From: Actinomycetota bacterium
Lineage (GTDB): Bacteria > Actinomycetota > Acidimicrobiia > Acidimicrobiales > Palsa-688
Direction of reading: 5' to 3'
Length of the DNA: 64,000 nt
NCBI GenBank assembly: GCA_021323695.1
Contig: JAJPKN010000048.1
Coordinates: forward strand, 105,100-169,099
Made by a program: the position numbers and the translations under genes. Positions 8,100 through 18,530 of the stretch are shown here, in pieces. Every line of letters starts with the position of its first letter. Position 1 is the stretch's first letter. The notes below the pieces were generated by a model. It was given only the letters and a program-made list of their open reading frames with translations, was not told where the DNA came from and made no database searches.

Positions 8100-9272
8100 T
8101 TACATCTCGGCTTCACTCAGCTCCCCCGAGCCTCCGCCACCGTTTGCCTGCCGAGCCTCCCAAGCAGCACGCTCCCAGCGGTCCTCCACACGGCCCAGGC
8201 GCCAGACCGCCAACGCCACCGCCCAGGTGACAGCGAACAGGCCGACGATGAAGAACCCCGCTGTATTGATGTTGAAGCCCGCCATCAGCTGCCAGAACCA
8301 GCCCTTCAAGTCGAGCTCCGAAGTGACCAGGCCCAGCACCTCCACGGTGCCGATGAACAGGGCGACGAAAACCGACAGGCCGGTGATCGTTATGTTGTAG
8401 TAGACCTTGCGCAACGGACGCGAGAACGCCCACCCGTAAGCGAAGTTCATGAAGCACCCGTCGAGCGTGTCGAACGTGCTCATGCCCGCCGCAAAGAGCA
8501 ACGGGAGAGAGATGATGGCGTAGAACGGCAGCCCGCTCACCACCGCCGACCCGGCCAGCACCAGCAGGGCCACCTCGGTCGCGGTGTCGAAGCCCAACCC
8601 GAACAGCACCCCTATGGGGTAGATCTTCCAAGGCCGGTCGATAGCCCTGGCCAGGGGCCCGAAGAAGCGGTTCATCAGCCCACGCTTGTTGAGCTGGTCC
8701 TCGAGCTCGTCGTCGTCGTACAGGCCCCGGCGCATGGCAAAGAACACGCGCAGGATGGACACCAGCACGACAAGGTTCAGGACCGCTATCAGGTAGAGGA
8801 AGAACGACGACACCCCGGTCCCGATGATGTTCGTCACCTCGTGGAGCTTCGAGCCGCCGTTCTTTACCTGCTCGTCCAAGGCGCGTATGCCGAAGTTCAG
8901 CAGGACGGCAAGGCTGAACACGATCGTCGAGTGCCCCAGCGAGAAGAAGAACCCGATGCTGAGGGGACGCTGCCCGTCTGTCATCAGCTTGCGGGTGGTG
9001 TTGTCTATGGCCGAGATGTGGTCGGCGTCGAAGGCATGGCGCATGCCCAGCGTGAGCGCCAAGACGCCCGTCCCCAGCCCGAAGACCTCACCGGAGGCCC
9101 GGTAGTGGTGCCCCAAGGCGGCGAAGAGCATGGCGAAACCGGCCCCGTAGAGCCCGAGGACCACGAGCGCCATGGCAGCTACCTTCGCCCACTCGCCCGG
9201 CGAAAGGGCTCCTTTCACCCTGGCCAACCAGGACGCGTCCGGCCCCGTCCCAGGGGCTTGGGGGATCGCCAT
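8100..9272 (-). CDS. Nickel/cobalt permease, NiCoT (HoxN/NixA) family
   Basis: High-affinity Ni2+/Co2+ uptake permease of the inner membrane. The signature RHAFDADHISAIDNTTRKL includes the HX4DH metal motif in the second helix; SLGHSTIVFSLA and LGFDTATEVALL are the other family motifs. About eight membrane segments are visible with a charged loop (DDDELEDQLNKRG) in the middle; 390 residues is normal. The adjacent Fur-family gene suggests metal feedback. Nickel enzymes such as hydrogenase or urease are not in the window, so the user of the metal is elsewhere. Confidence 0.93.
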   Translation of the reverse strand: MAIPQAPGTGPDASWLARVKGALSPGEWAKVAAMALVVLGLYGAGFAMLFAALGHHYRASGEVFGLGTGVLALTLGMRHAFDADHISAIDNTTRKLMTDGQRPLSIGFFFSLGHSTIVFSLAVLLNFGIRALDEQVKNGGSKLHEVTNIIGTGVSSFFLYLIAVLNLVVLVSILRVFFAMRRGLYDDDELEDQLNKRGLMNRFFGPLARAIDRPWKIYPIGVLFGLGFDTATEVALLVLAGSAVVSGLPFYAIISLPLLFAAGMSTFDTLDGCFMNFAYGWAFSRPLRKVYYNITITGLSVFVALFIGTVEVLGLVTSELDLKGWFWQLMAGFNINTAGFFIVGLFAVTWAVALAVWRLGRVEDRWERAAWEARQANGGGGSGELSEAEM

Positions 9273-9339
9273 GGGCCCAATATAGCAGCACCAGCTCGCT
9301 ACTACGACCTGGGTGCAACAAGCGCCTGAGCCCGGGTGC

Positions 9340-9714
9340 CTACGGCGCCGGGAGCAACGCCTCCAACCGGTCGTTGATGTCGGGCACCGAGTACATGCTG
9401 CGCCGCAAGGTCTCGGTCAACCACCTTTCAACCTCGCTCCGGGCCGGCCCCTCCTCGAGGGCACCCCAGAGGTCCAACAGGTGGTCCTGGACGTCAGAGG
9501 CCGGCACCGTCACCTTGCCCTCCAGGCCAGCAAGCCACCTCTCGGCCAGCTCCACCGGGCCGGCTGCTCCCCCGCCGGGGCGCTCGCCCCGGGCCACGCT
9601 GGCTGGCTGGCCTCCCACCGGCACCTGGGGGGCGGCGCCATCCTGACCTGTCTGCTCGGCGCCCTGGCCATCGCCCTGCAGCCGAGCACGTCCTCCACCG
9701 TCGGCCTTGGTCAT
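9340..9714 (-). CDS. Small protein of unknown function
   Basis: About 124 residues from ATG 9714. The first half is low-complexity Gly/Gln/Ala; the second half is more ordered and probably helical (DVQDHLLDLWGALEEGP, EVERWLTETLRRSMYSVPDINDRLEALLP), suggesting a small helical domain. I do not recognise the family. No membrane segment or signal peptide. It stands alone on its strand, upstream of hoxN by about 70 bp, and might be co-transcribed with it. Codon usage fits neighbouring real genes. Confidence 0.55.
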   Translation of the reverse strand: MTKADGGGRARLQGDGQGAEQTGQDGAAPQVPVGGQPASVARGERPGGGAAGPVELAERWLAGLEGKVTVPASDVQDHLLDLWGALEEGPARSEVERWLTETLRRSMYSVPDINDRLEALLPAP

Positions 9715-9998
9715 GGCCACGATCCTACCCTCCCGTCCCCCTACCGAAGGCGCCGTCCGTTGGCGTCCAACCACTCTCAGTGCCCAAGAGTGCACCCAGT
9801 GGCCGGCAACCGCTCCCGGTACGCATAAAACACCTGGTCAGGCGCACCGAAAAAGCCCTTGCCAATATCTTGTCCCGTCGCGGCTGGCTGGCCAAGGCCC
9901 TATGACCGCAGAGCGCGCCTCGCAAGTGCATTTACCTCAGGTACGCATGCCGGCATTTGCCCAAAATCGCAGGTCAGAATGCAATAATACACGGCTGC

Positions 9999-10027
9999 TT
10001 GACTTCCCTGCCCAACGAGCCTATTAT
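9999..10027 (+). promoter_or_regulatory. Sigma-70-type promoter for the 3D-domain protein
   Basis: TTGACT (9999-10004), a 17-bp spacer and TATTAT (10022-10027) form an almost consensus promoter, unusually strong for this GC-rich genome. The expected start near 10034 gives a leader of about 185 nt before the TTG start of the wall protein. The surrounding 9715-10000 stretch is relatively AT-rich and contains no gene that I can support. Confidence 0.8.
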
Positions 10028-10033
10028 GGTCCG

Positions 10034-10217
10034 CAAAGGGCGTGCGTAGGTTACGCCTGTGCTTGCTGCCGAGAGGGGCAGTGGGTAGGTCGGCGCTGAA
10101 GTTCCCTTGAGCCTTCGCGTCCTTGTGGGTGCCTCTTGCCGAGGGTGCCGGCCCCTTTTGCCTCGTCGCAGCCTTGGTCGTACTGGCTCGTACCAGTGCG
10201 CGTAAGGAGACGTTGTT
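10034..10217 (+). other. Long structured 5' leader
   Basis: Between the predicted start of transcription and the TTG start codon lie about 185 nt with small hairpins, for example CTGCC-gagagg-GGCAG and ACTGG-ctcgta-CCAGT, the latter just before the AAGGAGA ribosome site at 10204-10210. Actinobacterial wall-hydrolase and 3D/Rpf genes are often controlled by cyclic-di-AMP (ydaO) riboswitches, but I cannot match its conserved core here. It may be an unrecognised regulatory leader. Confidence 0.35.
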
Positions 10218-11549
10218 TTGACAGCACGCGAAAAGTACGCGCGCCAGCAACGCCTGACCGCTGGCCGTAGGCAGGCTGCTCCGGCGCACCGGCCTCCGGT
10301 CGCTCGCCTGGCACTGCTGGCTTTCCCGTTCTCGGTGCTCAGTTTGGCAGGAGCCCCCAGCGTCCAGGCCATGCCGGTACCCCTCGGCATGCCCAAGCCA
10401 CCAGTTGGGCGTGGCCTGCGGTTGCCCGCGCCCACGAGCCCTTCCCACCAGCTGTCCCGAAGGCACCGCCTGGCCTTCGCGCAACGAACGGTGCGCCTGC
10501 TGGGCCCCGGGGCAGTGGGCAGCTTTGGCGACGCGCCCCGTCCCTGTGCCCTTGGCTACCGCCGGGCCGGCATCGTGAGCACAGATTTCAGCTCGAACGG
10601 CTCCGGTTACTGGGCAGCGAGCAGCACCGGTGGCGTTTACACCTGTGGCAATGCCCACTTCTGGGGCTCGATGGGCACTATACGCCACCAGGCGGTCATA
10701 AAAGCAATAGCTGCCCTGCCCGACGGCCGTGGTTACTGGCTCGCAGCCAATAATGGCAGCATTTACTCGTTCGGCAACGCCAAGTTCTACGGGCGGCCCT
10801 CGCCCTCCCAGCTCGATGGGGCCGTCGTGGGCCTAGCCGCCTCTCCCACGGGCCGCGGCTACTGGGTGGCAACTTCCCAAGGCGGCGTCTTTTCCTTTGG
10901 GGACGCCAAGTTCCATGGCTCCTTGGGGGCCTCGCACCTGGGTGCCCCAGTGGTGGGCATCGCAGCCACGCCCAATGGCCGTGGCTACTGGCTGGCGACT
11001 GCGGACGGGCGTGTATTTTGCTTCGGTTCTGCCCGCCCGCACGGCAGCCTGCACGGAGCCTACCGCGTGAGCGCGATCGCGGCGGACGCCGATGGTGGTG
11101 GCTACTGGCTGCTCTCGCCCAATGGCACCGTCCACGCCTTCGGCTCGGCCCACCTGTTCGGGCAAGTTGCAACGGGGTTGCAGGTGCAGGCCAGCGCTCT
11201 GGCCCCCACCCCCGACAGCCGAGGTTACGTGATCGCCACCCGCCCGCCAACCCCCCAGCCACCCCCCACCGCGCCCCAACCGGGGCGGTTCCTCGGGGTC
11301 TTCACGGTCACCTGCTACGACCTCACCGGGGTGACAGCCAGCGGCTCGTTGGCCGGCCCACAAGGAGTGGCAGTGGACCCTCGGGTCATACCGCTGGGGG
11401 CCCACATCTATATCGACGGCCTGGGGGTGCGCGTGGCCGACGACACCGGGGGGGCCATTATCGGCAACCGCCTGGACATCTGGGAGCCGACCTGGTACCA
11501 GTGCGCCAACTGGGGGGTAGAAGACCGGGCCGTCTACGCCTTGCCCTAG
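10218..11549 (+). CDS. Secreted GYW-repeat protein with C-terminal 3D domain
   Basis: Likely exported cell-wall protein of 443 residues. A basic N-terminus precedes a hydrophobic segment (about 29-51) that looks like a signal peptide. Residues about 125-345 contain five repeats of the GRGYW-..-G-V-FSFG-A-F-GS type, a putative beta-propeller common in actinobacterial surface proteins. After a Pro/Thr linker (343-357), residues 360-440 form a 3D domain with its aspartates (DPRVIPLG, VADDTGG, GNRLDIW), a fold found in lytic transglycosylases and wall-remodelling proteins. TTG 10218 is supported by AAGGAGA seven bases upstream. Its own promoter and long leader suggest regulated wall remodelling. 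Confidence 0.85.
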   Translation: MTAREKYARQQRLTAGRRQAAPAHRPPVARLALLAFPFSVLSLAGAPSVQAMPVPLGMPKPPVGRGLRLPAPTSPSHQLSRRHRLAFAQRTVRLLGPGAVGSFGDAPRPCALGYRRAGIVSTDFSSNGSGYWAASSTGGVYTCGNAHFWGSMGTIRHQAVIKAIAALPDGRGYWLAANNGSIYSFGNAKFYGRPSPSQLDGAVVGLAASPTGRGYWVATSQGGVFSFGDAKFHGSLGASHLGAPVVGIAATPNGRGYWLATADGRVFCFGSARPHGSLHGAYRVSAIAADADGGGYWLLSPNGTVHAFGSAHLFGQVATGLQVQASALAPTPDSRGYVIATRPPTPQPPPTAPQPGRFLGVFTVTCYDLTGVTASGSLAGPQGVAVDPRVIPLGAHIYIDGLGVRVADDTGGAIIGNRLDIWEPTWYQCANWGVEDRAVYALP

Positions 11550-11675
11550 CCCGGGCCAACGAGCCCGGGCCAACGAGCCCGGGCCAACGAGCCCAGGTTG
11601 GCAAGCCCAGGTTGGCAAGCCCAGGTTGGCAAGCCCAGGTTGGCAAGCCCAGGTTGGCAAGCCCAGGTTGGTAAG
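11550..11675 (+). repeat. 14-bp tandem array between the 3D gene and hemH
   Basis: Nine back-to-back 14-bp units: three of CCCGGGCCAACGAG followed by six of CCCAGGTTGGCAAG (the last with one change). The array starts at the stop codon of the 3D gene and ends ten bases before the hemH ATG. The junction of the two unit types can form a GCCAAC/GTTGGC stem. It contains the whole space where a hemH ribosome site or promoter would be. Confidence 0.97.
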
Positions 11676-11685
11676 GTCGTCCCGG

Positions 11686-12708
11686 ATGCCCCCCGCCGAA
11701 CTGTACGACGCGCTGGTCCTGGTGTCCTTCGGTGGCCCCGAGCGCACCGAGGAGGTGATGCCTTTCTTGCGCCGGGTGGCCGCGGGGCGCGCCGTACCCG
11801 ACCGGCGCCTGGCCGAAGTAGCCGAGCACTACTACGCCGCGGGCGGGAGGAGCCCGATCAACGACCAATGCCGGGCCCTGCTGCAGGCTCTGCGGGCCGA
11901 ACTGGCCGGGACAGGCCTTGAGATCTACTGGGGCAACCGCAACTGGCACCCCTTCCTAGCCGACACCGTGGCCCAGATGCGCGACGACGGCGTACGCCGG
12001 GCGGCAGCGTTCGTGACCTCGGCCTACGGCGGCTACAGCAGCTGCCGCCAGTACCTGGAGGACATTGCCCGGGCACGGGCAGCAGCCGGGCCCCGTGCCC
12101 CGGTGATCGACAAGCTCCGGCTCTACTACAACCACCCAGGCTGGGTGGGGCCCTGGGCAACCAGCCTCCGGCGCGCCCTCCAGGACGCCGCCCCCGCCGG
12201 CCCCGAGCAGGCCGAGGTGCTCTTCTCTGCCCATAGTGTGCCCCTGGCCATGCCCGGCGCCGACCTCTACCGTGCCCAGGTGCTCGAGTCGGCACGCCTC
12301 GTGGCCGAGCGCTGTGGGTTGCGCCCCGGCCAGTGGCGCGTCACCTGGCAGAGCCGCTCAGGGGGGCCCGGCACCCCCTGGCTGGGGCCGGACGTGGCCG
12401 CTACGGTCAGGCAGTCCCAAGCCAGCACCGTGGTTGTCGTACCCATCGGGTTTGTCTCCGACCACATGGAGGTGGTGCACGACCTCGACGTCGAAGTGGC
12501 AGCCGCGGCAACGCAACGAGGCGCCCGCTATGTACGAGCGGCCACCGTCAGCACCGACCCCGGGTTCGTCTCCATGGTGCGCGACCTGCTCCTGGAGCGC
12601 CAGCGCGCCTCGGCGCCCCGCCTCTGGCTGGGCCCGCTCGGGCCCTGGCCGCTGGACTGCCCGACCGGCCACTGCACGCCCCCGGCCGGCCCCGGCCAAG
12701 CGGCCTGA
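11686..12708 (+). CDS. hemH: Ferrochelatase (coproporphyrin type)
   Basis: Inserts Fe2+ into a porphyrin; in actinobacteria the substrate is usually coproporphyrin III. Catalytic H183 lies in FSAHSVP and E262 in SDHMEVVHDLD. The internal Cys of the actinobacterial [2Fe-2S] cluster is present in YGGYSSCRQY (C120). The C-terminus has CPTGHC (C324, H328, C329), where the family usually shows three Cys, so one ligand may be His. ATG 11686 is used; no clean ribosome site is seen because the repeat array runs up to it. Length (340) is normal. It is convergent with pckG. Confidence 0.94.
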   Translation: MPPAELYDALVLVSFGGPERTEEVMPFLRRVAAGRAVPDRRLAEVAEHYYAAGGRSPINDQCRALLQALRAELAGTGLEIYWGNRNWHPFLADTVAQMRDDGVRRAAAFVTSAYGGYSSCRQYLEDIARARAAAGPRAPVIDKLRLYYNHPGWVGPWATSLRRALQDAAPAGPEQAEVLFSAHSVPLAMPGADLYRAQVLESARLVAERCGLRPGQWRVTWQSRSGGPGTPWLGPDVAATVRQSQASTVVVVPIGFVSDHMEVVHDLDVEVAAAATQRGARYVRAATVSTDPGFVSMVRDLLLERQRASAPRLWLGPLGPWPLDCPTGHCTPPAGPGQAA

Positions 12709-12733
12709 GCCGGCCAAGCCCAGGCTTTCAGCT

Positions 12734-14557
12734 CTAGCCCGCCTGCTCGAGGCGCTCCGCCAGGGCCGCCAGCTGGCCAGCCAACTGCTGGGGGAGGCGG
12801 TCGCCGAAACGGCGGTAATGCTCCTGCATCGAGCTGACTTCCTGGCGCCATTCCGCCACGTCCACCCGCAGCAGCTCCTCCATGTCCTCATCAGGCAGCT
12901 CAAGCCCGTCCGTCGGGATAGCACCCGGGCTGGGGGCCCAGCCGATGGGCGTGCGCACGGCACCACCAACGCGCTCGCCGGCCTCGCCCGTGCGACCGCC
13001 GCAACGAGCGAACACCCAGGCAATGACCCGGATGTTCTCACCGAAGCCGGGCCACAAATAGCGCCCTCCCGCCCCTTTGCGGAACCAGTTGACCAGGAAC
13101 ACCTTCGGCAAATTGGGCCGCTCTGCCCTAGCGGGCAGGGAGAGCCAGTGGGCCCAATAGTCGGCCATGTTGTAACCGCAGAACGGCAGCATGGCAAAGG
13201 GGTCGCGCCTCAGCACGCCGACGTCCCCGGCCGCGGCAGCCGTCGTCTCGGAGGCGAGCGACGAACCCAGGTAAACGCCGTGCTCCCAGTCGAACGCCTC
13301 GTGGACGAGAGGCACGGTCGTGCTGCGGCGGCCCCCGAACAGGATGGCCGAAATGGGCACACCCTCGGGCGACAACCATTCCGGGGCCATCGAAGGGCAT
13401 TGGGCGGCGGCCACGGTGAAGCGGGCGTTGGGGTGAGCCGCCGGCCCCGGCCGCCCCGGCCACCAGTCCTCACCCTTCCAGTCGATGAGGTGCTCAGGGG
13501 GTGTGCTGGTCAAGCCCTCCCACCACACGTCACCGTCGTCAGTCAAGGCTGTGTTGGTGAATATCGTCCCATGCCTCACGGTGGCGAGGGCGTTGGGGTT
13601 GGTCAGCTGGCTGGTGCCAGGGGCGACCCCGAAGAAGCCGGCTTCCGGGTTCAGCGCGTACAGCCGGCCGTCCGGGCCCAGCCTCATCCAACATATGTCG
13701 TCACCTATTGTCTCGGCTTTCCAACCAGCAAGGGTGGGCACGAGCATGGCCAAGTTGGTCTTGCCGCAGGCAGAAGGGAAAGCCCCGGCCATGTACTGCA
13801 CGTCGCCGGCCGGGGAAGTCACTTTCACAACCGTCATGTGCTCTGCCAACCACCCTTCGTCGCGCCCGATGACTGACGCGACCCGCAAGGCGAGGCACTT
13901 TTTGCCCAACAAGGCGTTCCCCCCGTAACCCGAGCCGTACGACCAGATCTCGCGGCTTTCGGGGAAATGGGCCACATAGACGTTGCCGGGGTTGCACGGC
14001 CAAGGCACGTCGGCCGCCCCCTCGGGCAATGGTGCCCCCACCGAGTGCAGGCAGCGCACGAAGTCCCCGTCCGTGCCCATTGCCGCCAGGGGGGCCTTGC
14101 CCATCCTCGTCATGATGGCCATGTTCACCACGACGTAGGGGGAATCGGTGAGCTCCACCCCCCAGGTCTCCAGGGGAGAACCAGCCGGGGCCATGGCGAA
14201 CGGCACCACGTACATCGTCCTCCCCCTCATGCTGCCGGCGAACAGCCTGACCAGGCGCTCTCGCATCTCAGCAGGCGCCAGCCAGTTGTTGGTGGGCCCG
14301 GCGTCGGCCTCCTCCTCGCAGCAGATGAACGTCCGGCCTTCCAGGCGGGCCACGTCCCTGGGGTCAGAACGAGCCAGGAAGCTCCCGGGCCGCCGGTCGG
14401 CCGACAAGGCGGTGAACGTCCCGCGGTCGACCAGCTCCTGGCACAGCCGGGCCTGTTCGGCCTCGCTGCCGTCGCACCAGTGCACTCGGTCGGGCTGAGC
14501 CAAGCGGGCTACTTCCTCTACCCAGTGGAGGAGCGCCTTGTGCTCGGTAGGTGGCAT
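12734..14557 (-). CDS. pckG: Phosphoenolpyruvate carboxykinase (GTP)
   Basis: Interconverts oxaloacetate and PEP with GTP, the gluconeogenic entry step. The kinase-1a P-loop FPSACGKTN lies at residues about 260-268; [26 protein letters not shown] and the Mn-site region [18 protein letters not shown] are typical of the GTP family. ATG 14557 ([12 protein letters not shown]) is preferred over an upstream GTG at 14596 because GGAGAGGA sits about eight bases before it. About 607 residues, the normal size. With acs and the acetate transporter at 22-25 kb it suggests growth on acetate or other C2 carbon. Confidence 0.96.
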   Translation of the reverse strand: MPPTEHKALLHWVEEVARLAQPDRVHWCDGSEAEQARLCQELVDRGTFTALSADRRPGSFLARSDPRDVARLEGRTFICCEEEADAGPTNNWLAPAEMRERLVRLFAGSMRGRTMYVVPFAMAPAGSPLETWGVELTDSPYVVVNMAIMTRMGKAPLAAMGTDGDFVRCLHSVGAPLPEGAADVPWPCNPGNVYVAHFPESREIWSYGSGYGGNALLGKKCLALRVASVIGRDEGWLAEHMTVVKVTSPAGDVQYMAGAFPSACGKTNLAMLVPTLAGWKAETIGDDICWMRLGPDGRLYALNPEAGFFGVAPGTSQLTNPNALATVRHGTIFTNTALTDDGDVWWEGLTSTPPEHLIDWKGEDWWPGRPGPAAHPNARFTVAAAQCPSMAPEWLSPEGVPISAILFGGRRSTTVPLVHEAFDWEHGVYLGSSLASETTAAAAGDVGVLRRDPFAMLPFCGYNMADYWAHWLSLPARAERPNLPKVFLVNWFRKGAGGRYLWPGFGENIRVIAWVFARCGGRTGEAGERVGGAVRTPIGWAPSPGAIPTDGLELPDEDMEELLRVDVAEWRQEVSSMQEHYRRFGDRLPQQLAGQLAALAERLEQAG

Positions 14558-14662
14558 CTGGTCATCCTCTCCCGCCCCCTGCGGGGCGCCTGTCACCCGG
14601 TGTGCCGCCAGCTTTGCATCGCTGACAAGGGTGGTACGAGTTTAGGCGCCGGGTACGCAGCC

Positions 14663-14692
14663 TTCAGAGAGCCGGCCGGCATTTGGTAAGAT
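14663..14692 (+). promoter_or_regulatory. Probable promoter of the S-adenosylhomocysteinase gene
   Basis: TTCAGA (14663-14668), 18-bp spacer and TAAGAT (14687-14692). The roughly 95-nt leader that follows has a CCCCCAG..TTGGGGG stem but no match that I can defend to SAM or SAH riboswitch cores. Confidence 0.5.
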
Positions 14693-14794
14693 ACCCCCAG
14701 GCTGGCCCATTGGGGGCCTCAGGGCTGGACAGCCCCGGCCTGGTATGCCTGTAAGCGCTCCTGACTGGGACGCGCACTGCCGCGCACGGAGGTC

Positions 14795-16255
<1,461 letters not shown>

Positions 16256-16339
16256 GACCAGCCGGTTGGGCCACCCCACCAGGGCGGCTCGGGCGGGGCC
16301 CGGGGCCGGGGGCAAGCCGGGCGGCCAGGTGGGCCCCGC

Positions 16340-16855
16340 TCACCACTTGCCCCGGTGCACCACCTCTGCGAAGGGCCGGCGGTCCACCTTCTTGAGCGGG
16401 GCCAGAGGCTGGCCGGCAGGGTACCCGAGGGCGACCATGCACACCCCTTGGTGGCTCTCGGGCACCCCCAGGAGCCGTCTCAGCTGGGCCTGGTCGCCCA
16501 CCGAGGCATGGCCGCTGCCAATGCCGAGGTCGGCGGCAGCAAGCATCATGGCCATGACCGCTTGACCTGCGTCGAACATGTCCAGTTCAGCATCCCTGCT
16601 GGTGGCGGGGACAGGCACCACGACCACAACAGTCGCGGCGGAACCGGCCACGTGCCGGCCCCACTGCCAGTTCTGGGCCAGGGCTTGGAGCTGGTCGCGC
16701 TCGGTGCACAGCACGAAGTCGCGGTGCTGGCGGTTGTTGGCCGACGGCGCCCTGCGCCCAGCTTCGAGGATGCGGTCCAGCTCAGCCGGCAGGACCGGGC
16801 GGGCCGAGAACTCCCTTACGTTGCGGCGAGCGGCAATGGCCTCCCAGGTTTGCAT
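16340..16855 (-). CDS. Nitroreductase-family protein
   Basis: FMN-dependent oxidoreductase of the nitroreductase fold, about 171 residues. Motifs: RRNVREFSARPV near the start (FMN phosphate contact), APSANNRQHRDFV, GQAVMAMMLAAADLGIGS and a C-terminal VALGYPAG...KKVDRRPFAEVVH. ATG 16855 is preferred to a GTG two codons earlier. The natural substrate cannot be told from sequence. It is convergent with ahcY and separated from the GGDEF gene by a 19-bp tandem duplication. Confidence 0.9.
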   Translation of the reverse strand: MQTWEAIAARRNVREFSARPVLPAELDRILEAGRRAPSANNRQHRDFVLCTERDQLQALAQNWQWGRHVAGSAATVVVVVPVPATSRDAELDMFDAGQAVMAMMLAAADLGIGSGHASVGDQAQLRRLLGVPESHQGVCMVALGYPAGQPLAPLKKVDRRPFAEVVHRGKW

Positions 16856-16891
16856 GGCCACAGGTTACGCCGGCCTCGGCCGTTGCCTCCC

Positions 16892-16929
16892 TCAACCCGC
16901 CGTCTTGGCCTCAACCCGCCGTCTTGGCC
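16892..16929. repeat. 19-bp perfect tandem duplication spanning a stop codon
   Basis: TCAACCCGCCGTCTTGGCC occurs twice without a gap (16892-16910 and 16911-16929). The TCA at 16911 is the stop codon of the GGDEF gene on the minus strand, so a second copy of the last codons and stop lies directly downstream. Confidence 0.97.
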
Positions 16930-18530
16930 ACGACGCCAGACGACTCGACCCGGTTGCGGCCCCGGCGCTTGGCCACGTAGAGCGCCTCGTCTGCCGCAGC
17001 CAGGACCGACCGCCAGTCACGGGCCAGGCCAGACCCTACCCCCAAGCTGATAGTGACGGCCAGCCGCCCGTCTAGCTGGCCCCAGGGGTAGGACTCCGCC
17101 CGCAGGCGTGCCCGTTCGGCAAAGCTCGTCGCCGCCTCCAGTTCCACACCCGGCATCACGAAGACGAACTCGTCCCCTCCATAGCGCCCGACCACCTGGC
17201 CTGCGCGCACCTCGGCGCCCAGCAGCGCCCCCATCGAACGCATGACGAGGTCACCGAGCTCGTGGCCGAAGCTGTCATTGACCTCTTTGAAGTGGTCGAT
17301 GTCAACCACAACCAGCGAGAGGCCCACGGGGGGCTCAGCGGAAGCCACGGCCGTCAAGAAGCGCTCGAGCCGCCGCCGGTTGCCGATACCCGTGAGGGCA
17401 TCTTCCTCGGCCGAGCGCACCGCGTCGGCCACGGTCGCTTCCAGCTGGCGCCTTTGTTGCTCGAGCGCCGCTCGTTCCCAGGCCTGCTCGACGAGCTGGG
17501 CGGTCTGGCGCTGGTGTATGGCCCACAGCCGCCACTTGACGTCCAAGGCGTCGGCCACCGCTCCCTCCAGGTACCCCACTGCCTGCTTGGCGGCCAGTCG
17601 CTCCTCCAAAGCGAGCATGAGCTCATGGTCGTCATTGCTGGTGGCTGCCAGGCGCACCGCTTGCTCGGCGGCGGCAACGGCGTCCCGGTACCGGCCATTT
17701 GCCCGCAGGCACCGGGACTCCACCAAGGCCAGGGCAGCCCTTTGGGCATCGGCCACCGCCGCCGTGCGCGCCTTGGCGTCCTTTACCGCCTCCAAGGCCT
17801 CTTCGGGGTGCCCGCTCTCCAGTAGCAGCTCGGCCTGCAGGCGGCGGCTGCCGAAGCGGGCCAGCACCTCTTCGGGCGCTTCCTCCAGCAGGCGGGCCAC
17901 CGCCTGCCCGGCGCGTCCCAGGCGCTGGCGGTCCGCCGCGCTCAGGTCTTCTGAGGGCGCAAGCGAGAACCTACGGTTGACCCGCACCGAGAGGAGGAGC
18001 GCATCAGCGATGTTGTGCAGCTGGCGGTACACCACGTAAGAGTCACCACAACGCTCGGCCGCGGCCAGGGACACCTCCATCTGTTCGGCAGCGCGCTCGT
18101 AGTCCAAGAACGAGTAACAGAAAATCCCCAGCCGGTTCGCGACCTCGGCCACCAAGCGGTCATCGTCCAGCGAGCCCAGGCCCAAGATGGCCTTGGTCGC
18201 CAGCTCGGTCGCCAGCGAAAGGCGGCCCAGGCGGGAAGCGAAGGCGGCTCCCAGGCTGGCCGCATTGAGGACCCCGCCAAGCTCGCCGGCCTCTTCGAAA
18301 AGGGCCATGGCGGCCAGGGCGTCGTCGAGCACCCCAGCCGTCTGCCACTGGTTGGAGCGCACCCGGGCCCGGCACAGGTACAGCTCGGCCCGCTCCAGGG
18401 GGCCGAAGGCCCGCTCCATCGCCTGTTCTATTTCCCTCAAGCAGCTCGCCCGCTCGGAGGACGACCTGGCTGCCTCGGCCCGCTGCATCAGGGCGGCCGC
18501 GGCTTGGGTCTTGAGGCCGCGGCTAGGCAC
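16911..18530 (-). CDS. TPR-repeat diguanylate cyclase (GGDEF)
   Basis: Probable c-di-GMP synthase, 539 residues and soluble. Residues 1-370 are helical TPR-like repeats (RAELYLCRARVR, NRLGIFCYSFLDYERAAEQM, ELLLESGHPEEALEAVKDA), giving a protein-protein sensing platform. A coiled-coil linker (EQAWERAALEQQRRQLEATV) leads into the GGDEF domain, whose active site RYGGDEF (451-455) is intact. The inhibitory I-site, RxxD in classic enzymes, reads RAGQ (442-445), so product feedback may be lost. GTG 18530 is the longest start; ATG at codon 15 is possible. A remnant resembling its N-terminus lies just upstream. Confidence 0.9.
   Translation of the reverse strand: MPSRGLKTQAAAALMQRAEAARSSSERASCLREIEQAMERAFGPLERAELYLCRARVRSNQWQTAGVLDDALAAMALFEEAGELGGVLNAASLGAAFASRLGRLSLATELATKAILGLGSLDDDRLVAEVANRLGIFCYSFLDYERAAEQMEVSLAAAERCGDSYVVYRQLHNIADALLLSVRVNRRFSLAPSEDLSAADRQRLGRAGQAVARLLEEAPEEVLARFGSRRLQAELLLESGHPEEALEAVKDAKARTAAVADAQRAALALVESRCLRANGRYRDAVAAAEQAVRLAATSNDDHELMLALEERLAAKQAVGYLEGAVADALDVKWRLWAIHQRQTAQLVEQAWERAALEQQRRQLEATVADAVRSAEEDALTGIGNRRRLERFLTAVASAEPPVGLSLVVVDIDHFKEVNDSFGHELGDLVMRSMGALLGAEVRAGQVVGRYGGDEFVFVMPGVELEAATSFAERARLRAESYPWGQLDGRLAVTISLGVGSGLARDWRSVLAAADEALYVAKRRGRNRVESSGVVAKTAG

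Noticed and set aside
7641..9329. 562-residue open frame on the plus strand
   Set aside because: Antisense to the nickel permease and Fur genes; composition is the mirror of their codons, with no domain pattern.
10034..10217. ydaO (c-di-AMP) riboswitch
   Set aside because: Gene context fits, but the characteristic conserved segments are not visible.
14693..14794. SAH or SAM riboswitch before S-adenosylhomocysteinase
   Set aside because: The leader folds, but the conserved core sequences of the known classes could not be matched.
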